A stretch of 5,915 bases of DNA from an uncultured Lachnospiraceae bacterium (lineage in GTDB: Bacteria > Bacillota > Clostridia > Lachnospirales > Lachnospiraceae). A model generated the notes under the pieces. The model saw nothing but the letters and a program-made list of their open reading frames with translations, was not told the DNA's origin and searched no databases. The stretch is from the NCBI GenBank assembly GCA_949283905.1, contig CASDUB010000143.1:1-5915 (forward strand). The letters are read 5' to 3'. Positions 1 to 5,302 of the stretch are shown here, in pieces; position 1 is the first letter of the stretch; each line of letters opens with the position of its first letter. The translations under genes and the position numbers were made by a program.

Positions 1-310
1 GCTTTTCATCGCCTTCTATGGTTTTATCTGTTGTAAATGTAAAAGTATCGCCGTCATTAAGGGTGATCTTGTGATCGGCAAAAGTACCTATCCTGTATTC
101 CGGACCTTTTGTATCAAGAAGTATAGGAATAGGCTGTTTAAGCTTTTCACGGACGCGTTTAACGAGATCAATTTTTAATTTCTGTTCTTCATGTGTTCCG
201 TGTGAAAAGTTTAAACGTGCTACGTTCATTCCGTTTTGAATCATTTGAGTGAGTACTTCCTCAGTAGATGAAGAAGGACCGAGTGTACAGATTATCTTTG
301 TTTTTTTCAT
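1..310 (-). CDS. pyk: Pyruvate kinase, N-terminal part (cut by window edge)
   Basis: Pyruvate kinase transfers phosphate from phosphoenolpyruvate to ADP, the last ATP-forming step of glycolysis, in the cytoplasm. The 103 residues visible begin MKKTKIICTLGPSS, the classic start of the family. NVARLNFSHG follows at about 29-38, with the Arg and Asn that line the active site, then LLDTKGPEYRIG at about 64-75, which contributes the Asp-Thr-Lys of the A domain. The start of the B domain follows. The family is usually about 470-590 residues long, so roughly four fifths lies off the left edge, and a C-terminal PEP-utiliser domain cannot be assessed. The ATG at 310 is preceded by AGGAGG (326-321) with a 10-base gap. 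The gene is divergent from the Thg1-like gene. Family assignment is certain; activity is presumed from intact motifs. Confidence 0.96.
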   Translation of the reverse strand, partial: MKKTKIICTLGPSSSTEEVLTQMIQNGMNVARLNFSHGTHEEQKLKIDLVKRVREKLKQPIPILLDTKGPEYRIGTFADHKITLNDGDTFTFTTDKTIEGDEK

Positions 311-320
311 AATAATAATT

Positions 321-341
321 CCTCCTGCGCTTAGATGCGCA
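321..341 (-). promoter_or_regulatory. pyk ribosome binding site abutting a small hairpin
   Basis: On the minus strand TGCGC, a 6-base loop ATCTAA and GCGCA (341 to 326) can form a 5-bp GC-rich hairpin. Its last base is the first base of the AGGAGG ribosome binding site of pyk (326-321). This is seen in the sequence. That the hairpin influences mRNA stability or translation of pyk is only inference; a 5-bp stem is also possible by chance. Confidence 0.35.
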
Positions 342-480
342 AATAATGATATTTATATAGTATAAGCGGGAAAACCCACATTTTTGTCACATTTGTGATC
401 TATCATCATATATAATATATCTTGTATAATAATATAAAATTATACTTTAAATGTGAAATATAAATTATTTATGATTATGT
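342..480. promoter_or_regulatory. Divergent pyk / Thg1-like promoter region
   Basis: This AT-rich stretch must hold promoters for both divergent genes. For pyk the best -10 is TATACT (364-359, minus), but no good -35 sits at standard distance; GTGACA (390-385) is 20 bases away. For the plus strand there are several -10-like words (TATAAT at 411-416 and 425-430, TATACT at 441-446). TTGTGA at 393-398 is 17 bases from TATATC (416-421). Between the two sides lies the perfect dyad TCACA-TT-TGTGA (387-398), a possible operator, and GGGAAAACCC (368-377) is a further short palindrome. The exact promoters cannot be decided by eye because the region is so AT-rich. Confidence 0.4.
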
Positions 481-491
481 GAGGAGATATT

Positions 492-1298
492 ATGAATTGT
501 CCGGGAGAAGTTATAGAATCATACTATGAAAGTGATTCATTTGATTTTTTGAAAAGAAATATGCCTATTATAATTCAGATAAAGCTTGAAAACTATGAAG
601 AATTTATCAGAAAGTTCTTAAAGCCCTTCGACAAATTATTTATTAATTCGATACAGGATACTTTAAAACATCTGTGTGAGAATGTTCCCGAATGCGTATT
701 TGGATACGCCACGGCTTACAGCTATACTTTAGTCGTTATCCCATCGCAGGATAAGCAACATGTCATAGGAATCAATTACGATATTCAGAGAATGGCTACG
801 CTTGCGGCCAGTATGGTCACGCTGCAGTTCAACAGGATATTTGAAAAGAAAGCTAAAACTTATGTCCTGAACGGAACTAATTTTGATCAGACTTTTAAAC
901 TCAATGCGATGCAGGGTTATGTTTCGTCTATAGACAAGGGCGCTTCTTTTTCAGCACGCTGTTTCAATATATCTAAAGAGGGAATATATGAATATATTCA
1001 TCAGCAGCAGAAAAACTGCATCGAGAACGGTATTTATGAAATGGGCAAGACTTATCTGACGGAGAAAGAGTTAAAGGAAAATTCTTCGGGCCGCGTTCAG
1101 TTTATGGTCTTCGAAAAAGAAAAGATAAATTTTGATAATTATCCGACTGATTATAAACGCGGAACGGCATGTTACAGAAAAAAAGCCGGTCAGGAGGAAA
1201 GCGAAGTTTCATCCGGCCGGAACGTTGATTGGATTGTTGATAAAAACATGCCTATGCTGAAAAAGGAAAATGAAGAATTTATAGAGCAGTTTTTATAA
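492..1298 (+). CDS. Thg1-like protein (tRNAHis guanylyltransferase family), probable catalytically inactive paralogue
   Basis: Thg1 and Thg1-like proteins add nucleotides to tRNA 5' ends in the 3'-5' direction; bacterial members repair 5'-truncated tRNAs. The 268 residues follow the bacterial Thg1-like pattern from end to end. They contain FLKPFDKLF (42-50), LAASMVTLQFNRIF (104-117), SARCFNISKEGIYEY (154-168), KELKENSS (192-199), NYPTDYKRGTACYRK (216-230) and a WIVDKNMPML tail (247-256). Against the family signature as I remember it, the first metal-binding Asp-Gly (R-[IV]-D-G) is K31-L32 within QIKLENY. The second Asp (QSDE[IY]S) is Y76 within ATAYSYT, followed by Ser77 instead of Glu. The conserved WRQQDA stretch is also changed (QQQKNC, 171-176). 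The reading frame is intact, so this looks like a maintained pseudoenzyme rather than a decaying gene. GAGGAG (481-486) lies five bases before the ATG. Family membership is fairly sure; inactivity is inferred, and no function is assigned. Confidence 0.82.
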   Translation: MNCPGEVIESYYESDSFDFLKRNMPIIIQIKLENYEEFIRKFLKPFDKLFINSIQDTLKHLCENVPECVFGYATAYSYTLVVIPSQDKQHVIGINYDIQRMATLAASMVTLQFNRIFEKKAKTYVLNGTNFDQTFKLNAMQGYVSSIDKGASFSARCFNISKEGIYEYIHQQQKNCIENGIYEMGKTYLTEKELKENSSGRVQFMVFEKEKINFDNYPTDYKRGTACYRKKAGQEESEVSSGRNVDWIVDKNMPMLKKENEEFIEQFL

Positions 1299-1307
1299 AA
1301 AATTAAC

Positions 1308-1322
1308 TATTTTATTAAAATA
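1308..1322. terminator. Possible weak AT-only terminator between convergent genes
   Basis: TATTTTA-T-TAAAATA is a perfect 7-bp dyad made only of A and T, lying between the stop of the Thg1-like gene (1298) and the convergent azlD stop (1315-1317), which it overlaps. No GC-rich stem is seen at this junction. It could help end transcription on either strand, but a one-base loop and no GC make it a poor intrinsic terminator, so the two transcripts may run into each other. Confidence 0.2.
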
Positions 1323-1641
1323 AAAAGTGCAGCAGAAACATATAGCAGACGGTTCCGCCGGCAATTGAAATCAGCATTTGACGTTTCCAGAGGTGCAGGA
1401 CAATAGTAACTGCTATCGATATTATTTCAGGTATGCCGTGACTCCCCTGTAAAATATTTACGTTTTTCAGGCTGTAGATCACGAGCATGCCGAATACTGC
1501 CGCCGGCAGATATTTACCGATATATTGAATGAATTCGGGAGTCTTTCTGTTTTCGTTAAAAATGATAAACGGCAGAAAACGTGTCAGCATCGTTGCTCCG
1601 ACACAAAGCCCGATAGTTATTATTTGCTGAGAGATGGTCAT
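1315..1641 (-). CDS. azlD: AzlD-type small subunit of branched-chain amino acid exporter
   Basis: AzlD-family proteins (PF05437) are small membrane partners of AzlC; the pair exports branched-chain amino acids or analogues across the cytoplasmic membrane. The 108-residue length is typical. The family marks TRFLPFIIF (20-28) and YLPAAVFGMLVIYSLK (44-59) are present, and the protein has about three to four hydrophobic segments (4-28, 45-58, 71-84, 88-107). It starts only three bases after the azlC stop, with its ribosome binding site (AAGGAG, 1656-1651) inside the azlC 3' end. The two are therefore one transcript and probably translationally coupled. It ends 16 bases from the convergent Thg1-like gene. 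The assignment rests on these motifs and the partner gene; the exact substrate in this organism is not shown. Confidence 0.9.
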   Translation of the reverse strand: MTISQQIITIGLCVGATMLTRFLPFIIFNENRKTPEFIQYIGKYLPAAVFGMLVIYSLKNVNILQGSHGIPEIISIAVTIVLHLWKRQMLISIAGGTVCYMFLLHFLF

Positions 1642-1644
1642 TTA

Positions 1645-2334
1645 TCAGATCTCCTTTTTTTCGAGTTTCTTTTTTGATAAAGTGAGTGTCAAAATTATCA
1701 TTGCCATTGCAGGGATCAAAAATGAATCTGCTTCGAAGCATATAAGACAGACAAGCGACGCGAAAAGACCGATCAGGGATGAGATATGCGTCTTTTCTTT
1801 TAACCACTGTTCGAGGAAGATAACAACGAACATAGCTGTCATTACGAAGCTGATGCCTGTAGTATCAAAATTTAAAAGAGAGCCGATTATTCCTCCGATC
1901 GTCGAACCTGAAAACCAGTACAGATGATTTAATAGGGTTACAAAAAACATAAACCATCCCCTGTCGACATCTTTTGGTATATCAGCGGTAAAATTAATTG
2001 AAAATGATTCATCGCACATTCCGAATATCAGATAAAACTTTTTCCATCCCATTCCTTTGAATTTATCCAGCATCGATATTCCGTAAAATATATGACGTGC
2101 CTGTATCAAAAGTGCCATGATAAATACGGATACAGGAGCGAAAGGAGACAGCAGCATTTCTACGGCGACAAATTCCAAAGAGCCTCCGTAGATAATGATG
2201 CTCATTATCATAGGATAAACAAAAGAGAATCCTGATGCGTTCATATATATTCCGTAGGCAAGGCCGAGAAACCAGAAGCCGGCAAAGATCGGAATAGTAT
2301 GGGGAAACGCAGTTTTAAACGCTTTTAATTTCAT
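1645..2334 (-). CDS. azlC: AzlC-type large subunit of branched-chain amino acid exporter
   Basis: AzlC is the larger membrane subunit of the AzlCD exporter, first known from azaleucine resistance in Bacillus subtilis. Seen here are the family features: GFWFLGLAYGIY in the first helix region (19-30), YGGSLEFVAVEMLL (49-62), ALLIQARHIFYGISMLDK (74-91) and YLIFGMCDESFS (101-112). Further hydrophobic segments follow at about 127-150, 161-175, 185-200 and 204-219, with a lysine-rich tail. The open frame extends seven codons upstream to a TTG at 2355, but that lies in the terminator's U-run. The ATG at 2334 has AAGGAAA (2349-2343) eight bases ahead and gives 229 residues, close to the family norm. 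No promoter is visible between the tRNA terminator and this start, so expression may depend on read-through from the tRNA-Thr promoter. Confidence 0.92.
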   Translation of the reverse strand: MKLKAFKTAFPHTIPIFAGFWFLGLAYGIYMNASGFSFVYPMIMSIIIYGGSLEFVAVEMLLSPFAPVSVFIMALLIQARHIFYGISMLDKFKGMGWKKFYLIFGMCDESFSINFTADIPKDVDRGWFMFFVTLLNHLYWFSGSTIGGIIGSLLNFDTTGISFVMTAMFVVIFLEQWLKEKTHISSLIGLFASLVCLICFEADSFLIPAMAMIILTLTLSKKKLEKKEI

Positions 2335-2353
2335 AGCAGTTATTTCCTTGTAC

Positions 2354-2394
2354 AAAAAAGGAGTTACCTCAACATTTATTGATGTGGTAACTCC
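2354..2394 (-). terminator. Intrinsic terminator between tRNA-Thr and azlC
   Basis: On the minus strand GGAGTTACC (2394-2386) and GGTAACTCC (2368-2360) form a perfect 9-bp stem around a 17-base loop, which itself can pair a little (ACAT/ATGT). Six U residues (2359-2354) follow directly. This is a strong intrinsic terminator for the upstream tRNA gene. On the plus strand the stem is followed by AG and six T residues, so it could work both ways. It ends only five bases before the azlC ribosome binding site, which makes it also a candidate leader attenuator for azlCD. Confidence 0.88.
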
Positions 2395-2407
2395 AGTTTT
2401 TTAATAA

Positions 2408-2480
2408 AGCCGATGATCGGACTCGAACCGATAACCTGCTGATTACAAATCAGCTGCTCTGCCAATTGAGCCACATCGGC
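2408..2480 (-). tRNA. tRNA-Thr, anticodon UGU
   Basis: The minus strand folds into a full cloverleaf. It has acceptor GCCGATG/CATCGGC, D stem GCTC/GAGC with an 8-base loop, anticodon stem GCTGA/TCAGC and loop TTTGTAA. The variable loop is AGGTT, and T stem ATCGG/CCGAT encloses loop TTCGAGT. The central TGT of the anticodon loop reads ACA threonine codons (and, with wobble, other ACN). The pairs G1-C72 and C2-G71 agree with known threonyl-tRNA synthetase identity elements. The discriminator is U (2408) and no CCA is encoded, so CCA must be added after 3' processing. All stems pair perfectly, so the gene should be functional. It is followed by a terminator and preceded by its own promoter. Confidence 0.97.
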
Positions 2481-2504
2481 GTCTCTTAAAATCACAACGG
2501 ATTT

Positions 2505-2533
2505 AAAATACCATAATTAAAATGATAATGCAA
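2505..2533 (-). promoter_or_regulatory. Promoter of tRNA-Thr (possibly also azlCD)
   Basis: On the minus strand TTGCAT (2533-2528) and TATTTT (2510-2505) are separated by exactly 17 bases, and a TGG just before the -10 makes it an extended -10 element. The expected start near 2498 lies about 18 bases before the mature tRNA 5' end, as usual for a tRNA leader. It is divergent from the MATE promoter. Confidence 0.65.
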
Positions 2534-2554
2534 GTTTTTTTGATAAAGAAAATA

Positions 2555-2583
2555 CTTTTAGATTTTTCGGAAGGTGCTATAAT
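2555..2583 (+). promoter_or_regulatory. Extended -10 promoter of the MATE gene
   Basis: TATAAT (2578-2583) is a perfect -10 and is preceded by TGC (2575-2577), forming an extended -10 element. The -35 hexamer at 17 bases (CTTTTA, 2555-2560) is poor, which is common with extended -10 promoters. The expected start is near 2590, which rules out translation from the upstream ATG at 2522 and supports the start at 2618. Confidence 0.7.
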
Positions 2584-2596
2584 TGTTGTGACAATT
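2581..2596. promoter_or_regulatory. Operator-like dyad at the MATE promoter
   Basis: AATTGT-TGTG-ACAATT is a perfect 6-bp inverted repeat with a four-base centre. It overlaps the last three bases of the -10 and covers the expected transcription start. A repressor dimer bound here would block the promoter. MATE pumps are often controlled by MarR- or TetR-type repressors, but no regulator gene is in the window, so the binding protein is unknown. Confidence 0.45.
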
Positions 2597-2617
2597 TATA
2601 TTGAGGCGGGTGAGATA

Positions 2618-3976
2618 ATGAGTTCTGAAAATAAGAACAAGATAAATATGCTGGAAGGATCGATAGCGAAGAGTCTTATATTTTTTGCGATTCCTATCGC
2701 CGTAAGCAATATCCTTCAGCAGCTTTTTAATTCGGCGGATACAGCCGTTGTAGGACATTTTGTAGGCGGAAACGCCCTTGCGGCCGTAGGCGCGAACAGC
2801 CCTGTGGTAAGTCTTTTTGTCTATATAATTACAGGACTTGCGCTGGGAGCAAATGTTTATATAGCAAGGCTCATAGGTGAAAAGAAAAACGAAAATATAG
2901 TCAGGTCGGTTCACACTTCTATGTGTTTTTCCGTGATCATAGGCGTTGCGCTTATGGCGATAGCCATTATATTTTCTTCGCCGATATTAACTGTTATGGG
3001 AACTCCGGGTGATGTACTTTCTGAAGCTATCGTATATTTAAGAATATACGGCGGTTCAATTCCTTTTCTGATGATATATAATTTTGGTTCAGCCATATTG
3101 AGAAGTATCGGAGATACAAAAAGACCGATGTACGCGCTTATAGCCGCCGGGCTGATAAACATTGTACTGAATCTGTTTTTTGTAATAGTCGTAGGCATGG
3201 GAGTGTCCGGCGTTGCGGTGGCTACTCTTATATCAAATGTTTTCTGTGCTGCTATCGTCGTATGGCTGCTTATGAAAGAAGAGTATCCTTTTAAATTAAA
3301 TATAAGGAGACTTAATATTTCTAAAACAGAACTTTCTATCATTTTGAAGATCGGTATTCCGGCAGCGCTTCAGTCAAGTCTTTTCTGCTTTTCAAATATT
3401 GTTATCCAGACGGGTATCAACAGCTTTGGACCGGACGGAGTAGCAGGTGCGTCGGTAGGACTTAATTTTGAATTGTTCGCTTATTATGTAATATCGGGAT
3501 TTGCTCAGGCGGTAGTAACGTTTACAAGTCAGAATTTCGGAGCAGGAAACAAGAAAAGATGCGACAGAGTACTTATTATAGGACTGATTGAAGGAATGTT
3601 CCTGACGGCAGCGTTAAGTCTTGTATTTGTAGTTACTAAAGATTCGCTTGTACTGTTCTATACAACTGATCAGGCCATAATAGAGTATGCGATAGTCAGG
3701 ATCATGACTGTTGCCGCTTTTGAAGCGCTTACGGGAACATATGAACTTACAGGCGCCGCGATAAGAGGGCTCGGAAATTCATTGCTTCCTGCACTTCTTA
3801 CTGTAGTAGGAACAGTCGGTTTCAGGATTATCTGGGTAAATACCGTTTTTGCACAAAATCACTCCTTCACGATATTGTTCCTTGTATATATTATTTCATG
3901 GATAATTACCGGAACATTGATGATAATAGCATATTTAATATACAGGAAAAAAGCATACAGAATTTTCGCAAAATAA
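2618..3976 (+). CDS. MATE family efflux transporter
   Basis: MATE proteins export drugs and cationic metabolites across the cytoplasmic membrane in exchange for Na+ or H+. The 452 residues match the family's usual length with two related halves of about six helices each. N-terminal half marks are IPIAVSNILQQLFNSADTAV (25-44), ALGANVYIARLIGEK (75-89) and AILRSIGDTKRPM (159-171), with GVSGVAVATLIS at 195-206. The second half has IPAALQSSLF (247-256), VTFTSQNFGAGNKKR (300-314) and GAAIRGLGNSLLPALLT (379-395). The open frame reaches back to 2522. The ATG at 2618 is chosen because it follows the promoter and has GAGGCGGGTGAG (2603-2614) ahead. The stop is followed by a terminator shared with the convergent permease. 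Substrate cannot be read from the sequence. Confidence 0.95.
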   Translation: MSSENKNKINMLEGSIAKSLIFFAIPIAVSNILQQLFNSADTAVVGHFVGGNALAAVGANSPVVSLFVYIITGLALGANVYIARLIGEKKNENIVRSVHTSMCFSVIIGVALMAIAIIFSSPILTVMGTPGDVLSEAIVYLRIYGGSIPFLMIYNFGSAILRSIGDTKRPMYALIAAGLINIVLNLFFVIVVGMGVSGVAVATLISNVFCAAIVVWLLMKEEYPFKLNIRRLNISKTELSIILKIGIPAALQSSLFCFSNIVIQTGINSFGPDGVAGASVGLNFELFAYYVISGFAQAVVTFTSQNFGAGNKKRCDRVLIIGLIEGMFLTAALSLVFVVTKDSLVLFYTTDQAIIEYAIVRIMTVAAFEALTGTYELTGAAIRGLGNSLLPALLTVVGTVGFRIIWVNTVFAQNHSFTILFLVYIISWIITGTLMIIAYLIYRKKAYRIFAK

Positions 3977-3981
3977 AATAC

Positions 3982-4001
3982 GATCCGTCATGCGACGGAT
4001 C
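3982..4001. terminator. Bidirectional terminator between MATE and permease genes
   Basis: GATCCGTC-ATGC-GACGGATC is a perfect 8-bp stem with a four-base loop, starting six bases after the MATE stop. On the minus strand it is followed by T-rich sequence (TATTTTATTTT), on the plus strand by a weaker ATTTATAAAA. Its right arm overlaps the stop codon of the convergent permease gene (4002-4000). It probably ends both transcripts, better on the minus strand. Confidence 0.8.
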
Positions 4002-5109
4002 ATTTATAAAATAACATTGAAAAGGCAAGTAAGATTACAAGTCCGATCACATTACAGACGGTGAAGACAAGAAAATACTTGCCTTTATTTGATTTTTCGT
4101 ACTGAGTCGCGTAAACCTTATAGGATATAAGACTGGCCATCGATGCTATCAGAGTTCCGAGGCCGCCTATATTCACGCCGACAAGCAGGTGGCGGAAATT
4201 GTCGGTAAATCCCGAAAGAAGAAGAGCAGCAGGAACATTGCTCAAGAACTGTGAGAACAATGCAGAGATCGGGATCACCCCGGCCTGTAAGAGATTTTCT
4301 ATCGTACTGCTGATTACCGGAATTCGTCCGAGATTTCCTACAAAAACAAAGAAGCCGACAAAAGTTAAAAGAAGCGCGTAATCCACCTGTTTAAAAAGTT
4401 CTGTTTTTCTGATTATGATTACTCCTACGGCTGTTATGATAACAGCAGGAATCCATGAAATAACGCGGAAAACAACGAGAAGGTTTACAACAAATAAAAT
4501 ACAATAGACTGCCGTTCTGTCAGCCGGGAGTTTATTTTCCGATGTATTGACGTTAAGAGTAATCTTATCGTTTGGTATCAGCAGTGTTGAAAGCATCAAC
4601 AATACAAAAGATAATACAGTTATAGGAGCCATCGTTGTAAAAAACCGGCCAAGGTTCATTCCGGAAGCGGTAAAAAGATACAGATTCTGTGGATTTCCGA
4701 TCGGAGTAAACATACTTCCGAGGTTGGCGGCTATCGTCTGAAGGACGATTACAAATATCATAAGCTTTTCCTGACCGCAAAGTTTGAGTGACATTATCGC
4801 AAAAGGTACAAAAGTTATGAGCGCGACGTCGTTTGTTATCAGCATACTTAAGAAGAAGCACATCATTATAAGAAGCTGACTTAATGCTCTTCCTGTCTTC
4901 ACATGCCCGAAAACTTTATGTATAAGAATATCAAAAAGACCGATTTCCTGAAAACCTTTTACTACGAGCATAAGTCCGAATAACAGAGCGATAACCCTCA
5001 GATCTATGTAATCAATATATTTTGCGTCAGGAGCGACAAAAAACATTGAAAAGATCGCAAGGATGAATGATATCGACATCACCTTTTCTTTTTTGAAATA
5101 GTTAAGCAT
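4000..5109 (-). CDS. SLC13/ArsB-type anion permease
   Basis: This is an integral membrane protein of the ion transporter superfamily (citrate/dicarboxylate, ArsB and NhaD relatives), about ten hydrophobic segments in 369 residues. Two matching half-repeat signatures are seen. LITNDVALITFVPF (90-103) and GSMFTPIGNPQNLYLF (131-146) lie in the first half. FLSNVPAALLLSGF (288-301) and GVNIGGLGTLIASMASLISY (311-330) lie in the second, with the Asn-Pro and Gly-rich turns that bind ion and substrate in relatives. The open frame reaches an ATG at 5136, but that lies at the predicted transcription start. The ATG at 5109 has AGGGGG (5125-5120) ten bases ahead and is preferred. It is a single-gene unit ending in the shared terminator. 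Carboxylate, sulfate, arsenite or Na+ exchange cannot be told apart here, and no ars or citrate genes are adjacent. Confidence 0.88.
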   Translation of the reverse strand: MLNYFKKEKVMSISFILAIFSMFFVAPDAKYIDYIDLRVIALLFGLMLVVKGFQEIGLFDILIHKVFGHVKTGRALSQLLIMMCFFLSMLITNDVALITFVPFAIMSLKLCGQEKLMIFVIVLQTIAANLGSMFTPIGNPQNLYLFTASGMNLGRFFTTMAPITVLSFVLLMLSTLLIPNDKITLNVNTSENKLPADRTAVYCILFVVNLLVVFRVISWIPAVIITAVGVIIIRKTELFKQVDYALLLTFVGFFVFVGNLGRIPVISSTIENLLQAGVIPISALFSQFLSNVPAALLLSGFTDNFRHLLVGVNIGGLGTLIASMASLISYKVYATQYEKSNKGKYFLVFTVCNVIGLVILLAFSMLFYK

Positions 5110-5139
5110 TTTTTTATTTCCCCCTGTAAATACCATTAC

Positions 5140-5168
5140 ATGATAAGTAATATATATAAAATGGTCAA
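5140..5168 (-). promoter_or_regulatory. Promoter of the SLC13-type permease
   Basis: On the minus strand TTGACC (5168-5163) and TATCAT (5145-5140) stand 17 bases apart, each matching the consensus at five of six positions. Transcription would begin near 5133, leaving a leader of about 24 bases before the ATG at 5109. An ATTAC-N7-GTAAT dyad (5135-5151) is centred on the -10 and could be an operator; five-base arms in AT-rich DNA make this uncertain. Confidence 0.7.
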
Positions 5169-5227
5169 TTATTATATTTTTTTATAAAAAGGCTGTTAAT
5201 AATATTTCAAATAAGTTAAAATGGGTA

Positions 5228-5274
5228 TAAGAACAGAACTGCATTTGAAACGGATATCAGAAATTCTGTTTTTA
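5228..5274 (+). repeat. Inverted repeat upstream of the flavin reductase-rubredoxin gene
   Basis: TAAGAACAGAA (5228-5238) can pair with TTCTGTTTTTA (5264-5274) over 11 positions including one G-T pair, around a 25-base loop. The right arm also belongs to a smaller dyad CAGAA-A-TTCTG (5258-5268). It lies 28 bases before the start codon. It may be an operator pair or a leader structure. No convincing promoter was found in 5169-5302, so its position relative to the transcript start is unknown. Confidence 0.35.
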
Positions 5275-5302
5275 AATTTATAAAAGAAAAGGAGAAACTG
5301 TA

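Noticed and set aside
988..1001. Perfect 14-base palindrome ATGAATATATTCAT inside the Thg1-like gene
   Set aside because: It lies well inside the coding sequence, encodes ordinary residues (around Tyr-Ile-His) and is AT-rich; chance and codon choice explain it.
1556..1927. Open frames of 83 and 97 codons overlapping azlC and azlD on both strands
   Set aside because: They lie in other frames of two well recognised membrane protein genes, show no family features and lack ribosome binding sites; they are shadows.
2360..2480. A T-box riboswitch for azlCD
   Set aside because: The structure beside azlC is a plain terminator and the folded element upstream is a complete tRNA gene; no T-box conserved sequence or specifier stem is present.
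2522..2617. N-terminal extension of the MATE gene from an ATG at 2522
   Set aside because: It overlaps the -35 and -10 of the gene's own promoter, has no ribosome binding site, and adds 32 residues not expected for the family.
2558..3342. Minus-strand open frames of 118 and 143 codons under the MATE gene
   Set aside because: Antisense to a clear MATE coding sequence, with no recognisable domain or start signal.
4199..4861. Open frames of 60, 64 and 98 codons overlapping the permease gene
   Set aside because: Alternate-frame or antisense shadows of the permease; the composition is that of frame-shifted membrane protein codons.
5110..5136. N-terminal extension of the permease to an ATG at 5136
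   Set aside because: The ATG is at the predicted transcription start with no ribosome binding site, and the AGGGGG motif for the downstream ATG lies within the extension.
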